DNA of 64,000 bases, taken from the NCBI RefSeq assembly GCF_002159845.1, contig NZ_NFJK01000003.1, forward strand, positions 186,001-250,000, given 5' to 3'. The DNA comes from Anaeromassilibacillus sp. An250. GTDB lineage: Bacteria; Bacillota; Clostridia; Oscillospirales; Acutalibacteraceae. Shown here piece after piece: positions 39,606 through 48,642 of the stretch. The notes under the pieces were generated by a model. That model was not told the DNA's origin. It made no database searches and saw only the letters and a list, made by a program, of their open reading frames with translations. Each line of letters starts with the position of its first letter. Position 1 is the first letter of the stretch. The translations under genes and the position numbers were made by a program.

Positions 39606-40655
39606 ATGGGGGACAAAATTGTAAGAGTCTTGAAAAAAAATCTGGTGGCGATCATCACCATCGTGATTTCGATGGGGGTTCTGCTCTATTTCCTATTTAC
39701 AACGGACGGTATTACCGCACTGGGACATCTTGTTTCCAGCATGCGCTGGGAATGGCTCCTGATTACGCTGGGAGCGATGGTTGGCGGCTGGCTGTTGGAA
39801 ACCTATGTGTTGGGGGTCTTTTGTAAACATTTATACCCTAAGTGGAAATTTTCACAGTCGTTCCACATTGCGATGATCGGCCTGCTCTATAGTGCCTTGA
39901 CGCCTTTTGCTACAGGCGGGCAGCCGATGCAGATGTACTCCATGAGTAAGATGGGGATGGATACAGGAAAAGCCGGCTCCATTGTCGCAATGAAAACGTT
40001 GGTATATCAAGCGCTTATGGTGGTCTATGCCATGGTGATGGTGATTTTCCGTCTGGGATATTTTCAAAGGAAAATCAGCAATTTTTCTTTTGTCACGGTG
40101 ATCGGCCTGGTGACAAACGGCGTCTTTATTCTTGGCGTCACGCTGTTTATGTTGAGCGAAAAATCGACCGACCGCTTCCTGCGGTTTTTATTGCGGAATC
40201 TGTACCGGTTCCGTTTGTGCCGCCATCCCGTCGCCGTATATAAGAAGATCCACGGGCAGATGAAGATGTTCCATGACAGTGCAAAAATCATGGGGACATC
40301 TGTCAAAGTCTATGTGAAAACGATCTTTTTTACAATCGTCCAAATCACATTGGCGGGTTTGATCCCTTATTTTATCTATCGATGCTTTAATTTGCCTCTG
40401 AACCCAGATGCAACGGTATTCACAATGTTAGCAGCGCAGACCTTTGTAACCATGGTGTCTGCTTTTGTCCCATTGCCGGGTTCCTCTGGCGGAGCGGAAG
40501 GAAGCTTTTACCTGTTTTTCGGGTCCTTTTTCGGTGCAACGATCATTCCAGCCATCCTTCTGTGGCGCTTAGTGACCTATTATGCAAATATTCTGTTCGG
40601 CTGCCTAACAAATGTGGTAGGACGGGCATTGGGTATTGAGGGCAAAAAAACGTAA
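39606..40655 (+). CDS. Lysylphosphatidylglycerol synthase TM-region/UPF0104 family membrane protein
   Basis: 349 aa from ATG 39606, 8 bp after GGAGG; an ATG at 39591 overlaps that site. About eight membrane helices, with FATGGQPMQMYSMSKMGMDTGKAGSIVAMKTLVYQ and PLPGSSGGAEGSFYLFFGSFFG, the typical segments of the flippase-like YbhN/MprF N-terminal family. It lacks the synthase domain of MprF, so a lipid-transport role is likelier. Monocistronic. Confidence 0.85.
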   Translation: MGDKIVRVLKKNLVAIITIVISMGVLLYFLFTTDGITALGHLVSSMRWEWLLITLGAMVGGWLLETYVLGVFCKHLYPKWKFSQSFHIAMIGLLYSALTPFATGGQPMQMYSMSKMGMDTGKAGSIVAMKTLVYQALMVVYAMVMVIFRLGYFQRKISNFSFVTVIGLVTNGVFILGVTLFMLSEKSTDRFLRFLLRNLYRFRLCRHPVAVYKKIHGQMKMFHDSAKIMGTSVKVYVKTIFFTIVQITLAGLIPYFIYRCFNLPLNPDATVFTMLAAQTFVTMVSAFVPLPGSSGGAEGSFYLFFGSFFGATIIPAILLWRLVTYYANILFGCLTNVVGRALGIEGKKT

Positions 40656-40683
40656 AATTCACAATTTGTTTCCAGGCGAAGGC

Positions 40684-40712
40684 TTGCAGGAACTTGTACG
40701 GGTGATTATACT
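40684..40712 (+). promoter_or_regulatory. Promoter of mltG-like gene
   Basis: TTGCAG, 17-bp spacer, TATACT. Confidence 0.6.
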
Positions 40713-40754
40713 GAAAAGAGGAAGCAATTGGACGATGGTAAAGGGAGTGTTTGA

Positions 40755-41861
40755 ATGAATGTTCTAAAAAGGTTTGCCAAGCGCTGCGTGGCGCTGGCCT
40801 TATGTGCATGTTGCTTGGGCGGGGCTGTCGTAGCAAACGTGCCAGTGACGGCACAGGCGGCGGTGTCCGTTTCCGCGTCCACCCCTGTGATCCGTTTGGA
40901 TACAGCCAGCTGCGAACTGAATACAACCGCACAGAAGTATTATCTGGCGGTGACGGTCACGCCGGACCGTGGCACGCCTCCGGACGCGGTATCCTCCAAT
41001 CCGGACGTCGCGGTTGGAAAGTATGTGAAGAAAGCCGGCGGCCGGTATCTGTATGAAATCAGCGGTTTGAAGGATGGTTTGGCGACCATCTATCTGCGCT
41101 ATGCCAATGTGGAAAATATGATGTCCGTGAAAGTAGGGGATGAGACCGGCACCATCGACGTGCGGATCCCAGAGGGTTCTACCCTGCGGGAAACCGCACA
41201 GGCGTTGGAACGCGCGGGCGTGTGTAGCATGAAGGACGTCTTTGATGCGGCAAACAGCAATGCGTTTGACAGCTATTCGTTTATTGCATCCATCCCGAAC
41301 GCGGACAGCCGGTATTATAAGTTGGAAGGATATCTCTATCCGGATACATACAACTTCTGGAAGGGACAGAATGTCCAGAGTGTCCTGAAGACGATGTTGA
41401 ACAATTATCAGACAAAGACGGCCAATATCAATTGGCAGAATACGGCCGGCCTCACAAAGGAGCAGGTGATGACCCTGGCTTCTATTGTGCAGCGCGAAAG
41501 CACCGCAACGGACCGCGCCAACGTTGCCTCTGTGTTTGTCAACCGTTTGAAATCCGGCAATACGGTCAATGTCTATCGCTTGCAGGCGGATTCTACAATG
41601 TATTATCCATACCGGGCGCAGGGCAATGTACCCAGTCAGTTGCCGGGGTTCCAGAGCACCTATAATACCTATAACATCACGGGCTTGCCGGCTGGACCAA
41701 TTTGCAGCCCAAGCGTTGAATCCATCCAGGCAGCTTTGAACCCAGCTAGCACCAATTATTATTACTTCTGCCATTCTGCGGCGGGAAATTCCTATTTTGC
41801 AGAAACACTGGAGCAGCACAATGCCAATCTGGTGGCGGCAGGGCTCCGCAGCGCTACATAA
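40755..41861 (+). CDS. Secreted MltG-like endolytic transglycosylase
   Basis: 368 aa. Signal peptide (KRFAKRCVALALCACCLGGAVVANVPVTAQA), then a ~90-residue beta domain of bacterial Ig-like type with repeated VSSNPDVAVGKY-like strands. The YceG/MltG catalytic domain follows: LEGYLYPDTYNF, LASIVQRESTATDRANVASVFVNRL with the catalytic Glu near residue 248, and ITGLPAGPICSPSVESIQAALNP. It would cleave nascent peptidoglycan strands. Unlike most MltG proteins it seems to be released or signal-peptide processed rather than anchored by one helix. Confidence 0.87.
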   Translation: MNVLKRFAKRCVALALCACCLGGAVVANVPVTAQAAVSVSASTPVIRLDTASCELNTTAQKYYLAVTVTPDRGTPPDAVSSNPDVAVGKYVKKAGGRYLYEISGLKDGLATIYLRYANVENMMSVKVGDETGTIDVRIPEGSTLRETAQALERAGVCSMKDVFDAANSNAFDSYSFIASIPNADSRYYKLEGYLYPDTYNFWKGQNVQSVLKTMLNNYQTKTANINWQNTAGLTKEQVMTLASIVQRESTATDRANVASVFVNRLKSGNTVNVYRLQADSTMYYPYRAQGNVPSQLPGFQSTYNTYNITGLPAGPICSPSVESIQAALNPASTNYYYFCHSAAGNSYFAETLEQHNANLVAAGLRSAT

Positions 41862-41886
41862 ATCGAAGAAATCCAATGTTTATCAA

Positions 41887-41921
41887 CTGCCCTGAAGATT
41901 GCGTTTCTTCAGGGCAGTTTT
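41887..41921 (+). terminator. Terminator after mltG-like gene
   Basis: CTGCCCTGAAGA pairs with TCTTCAGGGCAG, then TTTTC. Confidence 0.88.
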
Positions 41922-42001
41922 CGCTGGGGGAATACTGGCACAAATCAAAAAGTACTGTTGGAACGGAAGCCAAAAGCTCCCGCAAATTTTGCCAGTAGCA
42001 G

Positions 42002-42030
42002 TTGACATTTGGCGAAGGTTAGGCTATAAT
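42002..42030 (+). promoter_or_regulatory. Consensus promoter of glnN
   Basis: TTGACA, 17-bp spacer, TATAAT; a perfect match on both hexamers, 142 bp before the start codon. Confidence 0.85.
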
Positions 42031-42048
42031 GAAAAAGCTATAGCGAAG

Positions 42049-42079
42049 GCGCTGTGGGGATCGCCCTGCGGCGCTTTTT
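42049..42079 (+). promoter_or_regulatory. Attenuator hairpin in glnN leader
   Basis: An 11-bp stem from GCGC (42049) to GCGC (42074) with a 5-nt loop and T5 forms an intrinsic terminator only 20-50 nt into the transcript. Upstream AAAAAGC (42032-42038) can pair with GCTTTTT, and AGCG with CGCT just before the stem, giving alternative folds. With so strong a promoter this suggests regulated read-through into glnN, for example by an ANTAR-type antiterminator. Confidence 0.65.
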
Positions 42080-42171
42080 GTTGTTATACAGAGGGCGCGC
42101 CTGTGATTCCTTGCATGTCCATTTGCAGGCGCTGGTAGAATCGCTTGAAATAAAATAGGGAGTGACTTTTG

Positions 42172-44268
42172 ATGAGCATTCGGAAGATCCCGGAAATTTT
42201 TGGCAGCATGGTGTTCAATGAGAGCGTTATGAAGGAGAGGCTGCCGAAGGATACGTATAAGGCCCTGAAACGGACCCGGGAACAGGGGGAACCCCTTGAC
42301 CCGCAGGTAGCAAACATTGTCGCCAACGCGATGAAAGAATGGGCTGTTGAAAAGGGCGTGACCCATTTTACGCACTGGTTCCAGCCGATGACCGGAATCA
42401 CTGCGGAAAAGCACGACAGTTTCATCTATCCGGTGGAAAACGGCAAAGTCATCATGGAATTTTCGGGCAAAGAGCTCATCAAGGGAGAGCCGGATGCTTC
42501 CAGTTTTCCCTCCGGCGGCCTGCGTGCAACCTTTGAGGCACGCGGCTATACGGCGTGGGACCCAACCTCTGATGCATTTATCAAGGACGGCACGCTCTGC
42601 ATCCCGACCGCTTTCTGCTCGTATGGGGGCGAGGCGCTGGATAAAAAGACACCACTTTTGCGCTCCATGGATGCACTGAATAAGCAGGTGATGCGCATTC
42701 TACATCTGTTTGGGACACCGGCCAATCGCGTCAATACCACGGTCGGGCCGGAACAGGAGTATTTCCTGATCGATGAGGCGATGTATAAAAAGCGCAAGGA
42801 CCTGGTTTATACCGGGCGTACCCTGTTTGGCGCAAAGCCGCCGAAGGGCCAGGAACTGGAGGATCACTACTTCGGTGTGATCAAGCCCCGCGTGTCCGCC
42901 TATATGAAGGATCTGGATGAAGAATTGTGGAAGCTGGGCATTTTGGCGAAGACTAAACATAATGAGGCGGCGCCGGCCCAGCACGAATTGGCGCCGATCT
43001 TTACCACGGGAAACGTCGCCACGGACGGCAACCAGCTGACCATGGAAATTATGAAGAAGGTCGCCTCCAAGCACGGGCTGTACTGCCTGCTGCACGAAAA
43101 GCCGTTTGCAGGCGTCAATGGAAGCGGCAAACACAACAACTGGAGCATCTGCACGGATACGGGCATCAACTTATTGGAGCCGGGAGAATCCCCGGAAGAA
43201 AACGCCCAGTTCTTGTTGTTCCTGACGGCGATCTTGGAAGCGGTTGACAAACACCAGGACCTGCTGCGTTTGTCCGTTGCGAGCGCGGGCAATGACCACC
43301 GCCTTGGCTCCAGCGAAGCGCCTCCGGCGATTATCTCTGTATTCCTAGGGGATGAACTGACTGGGATTTTGGAGTCCATTGAAAACAAGAGCGAATACGA
43401 CCAAAAAGATGCGGCGGAAATGAACATTGGCGTCGACGTACTGCCGAAGTTTCCGAAGGATGCGACGGACCGCAACCGGACGTCCCCGTTCGCTTTTACG
43501 GGCAATAAATTTGAATTCCGTATGTTGGGCTCCACGGTTTCGATTGCGTGCCCCAATATGATTTTAAACACGATTGTGGCGGACACCTTGTGCCGTTATG
43601 CCGACCGGTTGGAAAAGGCGGAGGATTTTAACAAGGAACTAAATCACATTATCCGCCATTCCTACCGTGATCACAAGCGCATCGTGTTTAATGGGAACAA
43701 CTATGCGCCGGAGTGGGTGGAAGAGGCCAAACGGCGCGGCCTCTTGAATTTGGAATCCACGGCGGATGCGCTGCCCTATTATAAGCGCCCGGAAAATATT
43801 GAACTGTTTGAGAAGTATGGGGTGCTCTCTGGGGCGGAGATTGTTTCGCGCTGTGAGATCCAATTGGAGAACTACTGCAAACAGATCCATATCGAGGCGC
43901 TCACCATGGTGGATATGATTAAAAAGGATATTCTCCCGGCCGCCTGCGCGTATATGAAAGATATCAGCAAAGAAGCGATCAATAAGAAGCAGCTTTGTGC
44001 GGACATTTCCTGTGAGTTGGAGGAAACCCTGCTCAAGAAACTCTCCCAATTGACCGCAGACCTCTATAAAGAGATGGAGGCGCTGGAAGCAGCGGTTGCC
44101 GGGGCAGAGGATATGCAGGATGTCGAACAGTGCGCAAAATATTACCGTAACCCGGTGCTGATGCAGATGGAAAAGACGCGTGCCATTGCGGATGAGATCG
44201 AATGCAACGTTGGAGAGAAATATTGGCCGTATCCCACCTATGGAGATCTGTTGTTCAGCGTCCGGTAA
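42172..44268 (+). CDS. glnN: Glutamine synthetase type III
   Basis: 698 aa from ATG 42172 behind GGGAGTG; an in-frame TTG at 42169 is adjacent. The N-terminal [16 protein letters not shown] and [20 protein letters not shown] are specific to [15 protein letters not shown] and [18 protein letters not shown] hold metal and substrate residues. The length is far above GSI (~450) and right for GSIII. Makes glutamine from glutamate and ammonia; a dodecamer in characterised members. Expression is probably controlled by the attenuator in its leader. Confidence 0.95.
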   Translation: MSIRKIPEIFGSMVFNESVMKERLPKDTYKALKRTREQGEPLDPQVANIVANAMKEWAVEKGVTHFTHWFQPMTGITAEKHDSFIYPVENGKVIMEFSGKELIKGEPDASSFPSGGLRATFEARGYTAWDPTSDAFIKDGTLCIPTAFCSYGGEALDKKTPLLRSMDALNKQVMRILHLFGTPANRVNTTVGPEQEYFLIDEAMYKKRKDLVYTGRTLFGAKPPKGQELEDHYFGVIKPRVSAYMKDLDEELWKLGILAKTKHNEAAPAQHELAPIFTTGNVATDGNQLTMEIMKKVASKHGLYCLLHEKPFAGVNGSGKHNNWSICTDTGINLLEPGESPEENAQFLLFLTAILEAVDKHQDLLRLSVASAGNDHRLGSSEAPPAIISVFLGDELTGILESIENKSEYDQKDAAEMNIGVDVLPKFPKDATDRNRTSPFAFTGNKFEFRMLGSTVSIACPNMILNTIVADTLCRYADRLEKAEDFNKELNHIIRHSYRDHKRIVFNGNNYAPEWVEEAKRRGLLNLESTADALPYYKRPENIELFEKYGVLSGAEIVSRCEIQLENYCKQIHIEALTMVDMIKKDILPAACAYMKDISKEAINKKQLCADISCELEETLLKKLSQLTADLYKEMEALEAAVAGAEDMQDVEQCAKYYRNPVLMQMEKTRAIADEIECNVGEKYWPYPTYGDLLFSVR

Positions 44269-44340
44269 GCCAGAAAAATTAAAAATCGAACTGCGTTCGC
44301 ATACGAATCTGTAAAATGGTTTTCATAAGTTGCAAACAAA

Positions 44341-44375
44341 AATCCCCGCTGTCAAAAAGACAGCGGGGATTTTTT
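44341..44375. terminator. Bidirectional terminator between glnN and rnpB
   Basis: Perfect 13-bp stem AATCCCCGCTGTC / GACAGCGGGGATT with a 5-nt loop and T tracts on both strands. Confidence 0.93.
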
Positions 44376-44407
44376 ATGCTAGGAGACATTTTTTGCCTCC
44401 ACAAATT

Positions 44408-44768
44408 TTAAAGTGCGACCAGGCCTGTAAGCCGAGTTCTGTCGTGAACAGCCATCTATCTTGGCTGGGCGTTGCCGCGCCAGCTCGATGCCACCTCCAC
44501 AGGACGCGCCGGGCCGGCGCATATGTCCCTCCACGGTGTTGCTCCGAATAGGGTTTGCAGAGCCGCGCAGTCTCCTGCGCGCTGGTGAGCTCTTACCTCG
44601 CCTTTCCACCCTTGCCGCAAAAGCGGCGGTATATCTCTGTTGCACTTTCCCTAGGGTCGCCCCCGGCGGCCGTTAGCCGTTATTCTTGCCCTTTGGAGCT
44701 CGGACTTTCCTCGGGTGGACCCTTTCGGGTATCACCCGCAGCTGTTCAGCCTGCTCGCAGGCATTATT
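44408..44768 (-). ncRNA. rnpB: RNase P RNA, class A
   Basis: On the minus strand the conserved 5' block GAGGAAAGTCCGAGCTCC (near 44715) and 3' block ACAGAACTCGGCTTACAG (near 44430) pair as helix P4/P2. Interior elements include the AGGGTGGAAAGGCGAGGTAAG-type region, GCAACAGAGA and CCACGGTG-type stems. About 360 nt, with closing helix GCCTGCGAGCAGGC at the 5' end. Catalytic RNA that trims tRNA 5' leaders. Ends are approximate; the shared terminator follows. Confidence 0.95.
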
Positions 44769-44805
44769 CTAGCTGATTTTCCCTCAGATGTCAACCAGAA
44801 ATCCG

Positions 44806-46275
44806 TCAGCGCTGGCTTAACGCAGTGTTCTCTTCAATCATGCGGTTTTTAATGTCCCAGAGCGCCGGAGATAGGTCAACATAATATTGATGCGGGTTTT
44901 CAAAGCGGGTGACTTCCTCCCAGAGGGTGTCCACCTGTTCGGCACAGTAACGTTTGATCTCTTCCAGCGTGCGCTCCTCGGCGATGCACTGGCCGTGTTC
45001 GAAGATCTTTTTGCGCAGCTTCACGGCGCGGAAATTGGTGACCATTTTGCGCTTCCAGATGTGCTCCGGGTCAAAAATTTCGTACGGCTGGGAATCGTCG
45101 ATGACTTCGTCGTGTAGCGTTACGACGTCGGCAATCGCCTTGCCAGTGTCGCGGTCAAACAAACGCCACAGCCCTTTGAAGCACGGCGTGGTGATCTTTG
45201 CAACGTTTTCGCTGATCTTGATCTTGGGGATAATGTTGCCATTGGCGTCCTCGACGCCGGCCAGCTTATAAACGCCGCCGAAAACCGGTTCGGAACCGGA
45301 GGTGATCAGGCGCTCGCCGACGCCGAAACTGTCAACTTTCGCACCTTGCATCAGCATGTCGCGTATAATGTATTCATCAAGGGAATTGGAGGCGCAGATT
45401 TTGCAATCGGGGAACCCCGCCTCGTCCAGCATTTTACGGGCTTTACGGGACAGATACGTGATGTCGCCGCTGTCGATCCGGATGCCGGCGGGACGGTAAC
45501 CACGCGGGAGCAGCTCTTCCTGAAACACCTTGATGGCGTTTGGCACGCCGGATTTCAGGACATTGAAGGTATCCACCAACAGGGTACAATTGGAGGGGTA
45601 TTCGCGGGCATATGCGCGGAAGGCGTCCAATTCGCTGTCAAACAGCTGGACCCAGCTGTGGGCCATGGTGCCCAGGGCAGGGACGCCGAAATCCGGGGCG
45701 CAAATGGTGCAGGCGGTGCCGCAGCAACCCCCAATGTAAGCGGCCCGCGCACCGTAGATGGCGCCGTCGGCTCCCTGTGCGCGGCGGGACCCGAATTCCA
45801 TGACGGCGCGGCCTTGTGCGGCGCGGACAATCCGGTTTGCTTTCGTGGCGATCATACTCTGATGGTTGATGGTGAGCAACAGCATGGTTTCGATCAGCTG
45901 TGCCTGGATCACCGGGCCGCGCACGGTGACAATCGGCTCGCTGGGGAAAATAGGGGTGCCTTCCGGGATCGCCCAAACGTCGCAGGCGAACTGGAAATTC
46001 CGCAGGTACTCCAAGAATTCCTTCTGGAACATGTGCGTGGATTCCAGATAGGCGATGTCGTCGTCCGTAAACTCCAGGTCTTTAATATAGTCAATCAACT
46101 GTTGTACGCCGGCCATGATAGCAAAGCCGCCATCGTCTGGGATATGTCGGAAAAACATGTCAAAATATACAACGGTGTCCCGGTAGCCATTGGAAAAATA
46201 GCCATTGGACATGGTGATTTCATAGAAATCGGTCAGCATTGTGAGATTTCGCGAGGGCTTTTTCTGATTTGTCAT
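44806..46275 (-). CDS. pncB: Nicotinate phosphoribosyltransferase
   Basis: 489 aa from ATG 46275, behind GGAGATG. MLTDFYEITMSNGYF at the N-terminus, TINHQSMIATKANRIV, EFGSRRAQGADGAIYGARAAYIGG and IRIDSGDITYLSRKARKMLDEAG are the family motifs, with the phosphoribosyl-binding Asp-Ser-Gly. Converts nicotinate and PRPP to nicotinate mononucleotide in NAD salvage. Own promoter upstream. Confidence 0.94.
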   Translation of the reverse strand: MTNQKKPSRNLTMLTDFYEITMSNGYFSNGYRDTVVYFDMFFRHIPDDGGFAIMAGVQQLIDYIKDLEFTDDDIAYLESTHMFQKEFLEYLRNFQFACDVWAIPEGTPIFPSEPIVTVRGPVIQAQLIETMLLLTINHQSMIATKANRIVRAAQGRAVMEFGSRRAQGADGAIYGARAAYIGGCCGTACTICAPDFGVPALGTMAHSWVQLFDSELDAFRAYAREYPSNCTLLVDTFNVLKSGVPNAIKVFQEELLPRGYRPAGIRIDSGDITYLSRKARKMLDEAGFPDCKICASNSLDEYIIRDMLMQGAKVDSFGVGERLITSGSEPVFGGVYKLAGVEDANGNIIPKIKISENVAKITTPCFKGLWRLFDRDTGKAIADVVTLHDEVIDDSQPYEIFDPEHIWKRKMVTNFRAVKLRKKIFEHGQCIAEERTLEEIKRYCAEQVDTLWEEVTRFENPHQYYVDLSPALWDIKNRMIEENTALSQR

Positions 46276-46389
46276 GGTAACATCTCCACAAATAAAGTCC
46301 CGAGCTGGTTTGCCTTTCGCAAGGGCGTTTTGTCCCGGTTGGTAAAACAGCACGCACGGATGTGATTCCGGCGTTTAACGGATAGGATT

Positions 46390-46418
46390 ATTATAGCAAG
46401 GTTCGAGCAAAAGCACAA
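46390..46418 (-). promoter_or_regulatory. Promoter of pncB
   Basis: Minus strand TTGTGC (46413-46418), 17-bp spacer, TATAAT (46390-46395). Confidence 0.7.
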
Positions 46419-46497
46419 ATATGTTTTTCTTCTCTTGTTGGCCAGAAATTGGAAGCAAAAAATATGCCGAAGAAGCTAAAAATATGTAATATTTTTG

Positions 46498-46526
46498 TTG
46501 CGTTTTCTACAAATAGATACTATAAT
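46498..46526 (+). promoter_or_regulatory. Promoter of XRE regulator gene
   Basis: TTGCGT, 17-bp spacer, TATAAT. The spacer includes TTTTCTACAAA, also present at the hydrogenase promoter (2575-2585) at nearly the same distance from its TATAAT. Confidence 0.65.
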
Positions 46527-46645
46527 AGAAATATCGAGTGGATTTGTGTGGGTTTAGTTGTTCAATGAATCGCTTTATCCAAAATTCACATCGTTTTGTT
46601 GGTGATATTGGTAAAAAATTCATGCATGTAGGGAGTGAATGTAAG

Positions 46646-46894
46646 GTGAGATTACGCAAGCAAGCATTGGGGACCCGCAATCTTGTTGGGGCGCGTGTCG
46701 AAATGGCCCGGAAAAGCCAGGGGATGAAGCAGAAAGAGCTGTTGGCTCAGCTTCAGGTGAACGGAGTCGATATGAACGCGTCCGGATTGTCCAAGCTGGA
46801 AGGGCAGATCCGTTATGTAACGGATTATGAGCTTTCAGCCCTAGCGAACATCCTAAATGTATCTGTGGATTGGCTGCTGGGAAGAGAAAAATAA
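46646..46894 (+). CDS. XRE-family helix-turn-helix protein
   Basis: 82 aa from GTG 46646, about 10 bp after GGGAG. The frame is open from 46538. LVGARVEMARKSQGMKQKELLAQLQVNG and GLSKLEGQIRYVTDYELSALANILNVSVDWLLG form a Cro/CI-type HTH with the usual WLLG ending. Small, DNA-binding only. A structured RNA with terminator tail follows 13 bp after its stop. Confidence 0.82.
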   Translation: MRLRKQALGTRNLVGARVEMARKSQGMKQKELLAQLQVNGVDMNASGLSKLEGQIRYVTDYELSALANILNVSVDWLLGREK

Positions 46895-46907
46895 GAATGA
46901 AAACAAC

Positions 46908-47022
46908 GAGCGTCCCGCGAAAGGAAAGCTCATGGCGCGCCGTTCCTCCCGTGGAGGAAAACGGCCGGATGAGTAGGGCTGTACCCAACTACGGCACTTT
47001 CCGCTCGCGGGGCGCTCTTTTT
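46908..47022 (+). ncRNA. Unassigned structured RNA / terminator (~115 nt)
   Basis: The outer stem GAGCGTCCCGCG (46908-46919) pairs with CGCGGGGCGCTC (47006-47017) and is followed by T5. Inside are GGAAAG/CTTTCC, CTCAT/ATGAG, CCGTTTCCTCC-type/GGAGGAAAACGG and GTAGGG/CCCAACTAC, a branched fold much more elaborate than a terminator. It could be a riboswitch-like leader for the membrane protein gene 70 bp downstream or a processed small RNA. I could not match it to a known class. Confidence 0.5.
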
Positions 47023-47091
47023 GCGCCTATTTGCGCGTAATAGAAATACATCCTTCCCCCATATATTTGAAGAGGAAATGGGGGGACTTCC

Positions 47092-48162
47092 ATGTTAGAT
47101 CGGAATTTTCTAGCAAAAGGAAGAGCATATGCCGTCTTTTTTCTGGTATATACAGGGCTTTTCTGGCTGTTTACGGCCACGTTGCGATATACCTTTCCCT
47201 TCCTGGCAGGATTCGCTTTAGCTTGGTTCTTACAACCAGTTGTCCGCTTCCTGAAACAGAAGTTGCCCCTCTCCGAAGGATGTGCCGCCGCAGTGACCAC
47301 AGCGGCTTTGTATGTGCTGCTGATCGGCGCGCTGTTCCTATTGGGCATGTGGCTGGTGGGAGAAATCAGCAATTTGCTCCGCACCATCCGGGATGTGGAT
47401 CTTGGCCGTCTGACAGAGCCTTTGAACCGCCTTTTCCTACAGGTGGGGGAGTTCCTCAACCATATTGATCAGGATTTTATCCAGGAGAATCAGCGGCAAT
47501 TGCTCAACCTTGCACAGGCCGCGGCCTCTGTGCTCACCAGTGCTTTGACGGCAGCATTGGGCTTTTTGACCTCGCTTCCAGCGGTGCTTGCGATGTTCTT
47601 GGTAATGGTGGTGTCCACCTATTTTTTTTCAAAAGACATGGAAAAAATTCGGAAGCGTTTGTCCAACCTGCTCTCTGCGCGGGGAAAGGGAATTCTCCGC
47701 GAGGCATCCCGACATGGGGCGCACATTGGCGGCCAGTATTTGACCTCTTACCTGTTGTTGTATTGTCTCACGTTTTTGGAGACGTTATGCATCTTCTTTG
47801 CCGCTGGGGCGCCTTATCCATTAGTGCTCAGCATTGTTGCAGGATTTGCGGACTTATTGCCAGTATTGGGGCCGGGAGCGGTCTATTTGCCGTTGGCACT
47901 CCTGTTTTTTGCACAGGGAAGCCCGCTGAAGGGGATTTTTTTGGTGGCGGGCTGGCTGGTTGTGAGTGGGGTGCGGCAAATTGTGGAGCCGAAACTCCTG
48001 GCAGCTTCCACACAGATTCATCCTTTGGCTATGTTGGCAACGCTGTATTTTGCTTTGGCGGCCAATAGCTTCCTGCTGCTTGTATATTTGGTGTGCCTGC
48101 TGTTGGTCATGCAGGCGCTGCGCAAAGCCAAGCTCCTTCCAACCTGGTTCCCATGTGATTGA
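47092..48162 (+). CDS. AI-2E/YtvI family membrane protein
   Basis: 356 aa, about eight membrane helices. FPFLAGFALAWFLQPVVRFL near the N-terminus and GFADLLPVLGPGAVYLPLALLFFAQG with VRQIVEPKLLAASTQIHPLAML near the C-terminus are the family's conserved segments. In spore formers this subgroup (YtvI) is expressed during sporulation; others are transporters. GGGGGG precedes the ATG. Confidence 0.85.
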   Translation: MLDRNFLAKGRAYAVFFLVYTGLFWLFTATLRYTFPFLAGFALAWFLQPVVRFLKQKLPLSEGCAAAVTTAALYVLLIGALFLLGMWLVGEISNLLRTIRDVDLGRLTEPLNRLFLQVGEFLNHIDQDFIQENQRQLLNLAQAAASVLTSALTAALGFLTSLPAVLAMFLVMVVSTYFFSKDMEKIRKRLSNLLSARGKGILREASRHGAHIGGQYLTSYLLLYCLTFLETLCIFFAAGAPYPLVLSIVAGFADLLPVLGPGAVYLPLALLFFAQGSPLKGIFLVAGWLVVSGVRQIVEPKLLAASTQIHPLAMLATLYFALAANSFLLLVYLVCLLLVMQALRKAKLLPTWFPCD

Positions 48163-48214
48163 CAGGGGAATGTTTGTATGTTATAGTTATACTGTATTAA
48201 TACACATAATACAG
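48159..48214 (+). promoter_or_regulatory. Promoter and GntR operator of ABC transporter operon
   Basis: TTGACA (48159-48164), 17 bp, TATAGT (48182-48187). Immediately downstream is the perfect inverted repeat CTGTATTA-N7-TAATACAG (48192-48214). A nested palindrome TGTATTAATACA is also present. The position over the start site predicts autorepression by the GntR-type product. Confidence 0.8.
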
Positions 48215-48222
48215 AAAGGACG

Positions 48223-48642
48223 GTGAACGATGTGCTGTTTTCGCTGGACTATCGGAGCCGGCTCCCGATTTATGAGCAGCTGTATCAAAACATAACGCGG
48301 ATGGCCGCGCTCGGCGCACTTGCAAAAAATGAGCAAATCCCCTCTGTACGTGCGCTGGCCCAGGAGCTGGGGGTAAATCCCAACACGGTGCAGAAGGCCT
48401 ACCAGCTTTTGGAACGCGATGGGATCATCTATTCCGTCCCGGGAAAGGGATCGTTTATTGCAGAAGCCGCCAATGCGCTTTCCCAGCAAAGGGAACAGGC
48501 CGTTGAAAAGCTGCGGGATGCGGCGGGGCGGGCCTTGGACTGCGGCCTTTCCCTGGAAGAAGCACAAAACTGTGTAAAAGAGGTTTATGAGGGCGGACGT
48601 CCTGCTGTGAATCAACAAGAGGGGAGTGACGGACATGATTGA
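48223..48642 (+). CDS. GntR-family (YtrA-type) transcriptional regulator
   Basis: 139 aa from GTG 48223, or GTG 48232 with better spacing to AAAGGA. A short GntR protein lacking a large effector domain: RLPIYEQLYQNITRMAALGALAKNEQIPSVRALAQELGVNPNTVQKAYQLLERDGIIYSVPGKGSF is the winged helix, and the ~60-residue tail dimerises. The YtrA subgroup controls adjacent ABC transporters, as here. The gene overlaps the ATPase gene. Confidence 0.92.
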   Translation: MNDVLFSLDYRSRLPIYEQLYQNITRMAALGALAKNEQIPSVRALAQELGVNPNTVQKAYQLLERDGIIYSVPGKGSFIAEAANALSQQREQAVEKLRDAAGRALDCGLSLEEAQNCVKEVYEGGRPAVNQQEGSDGHD

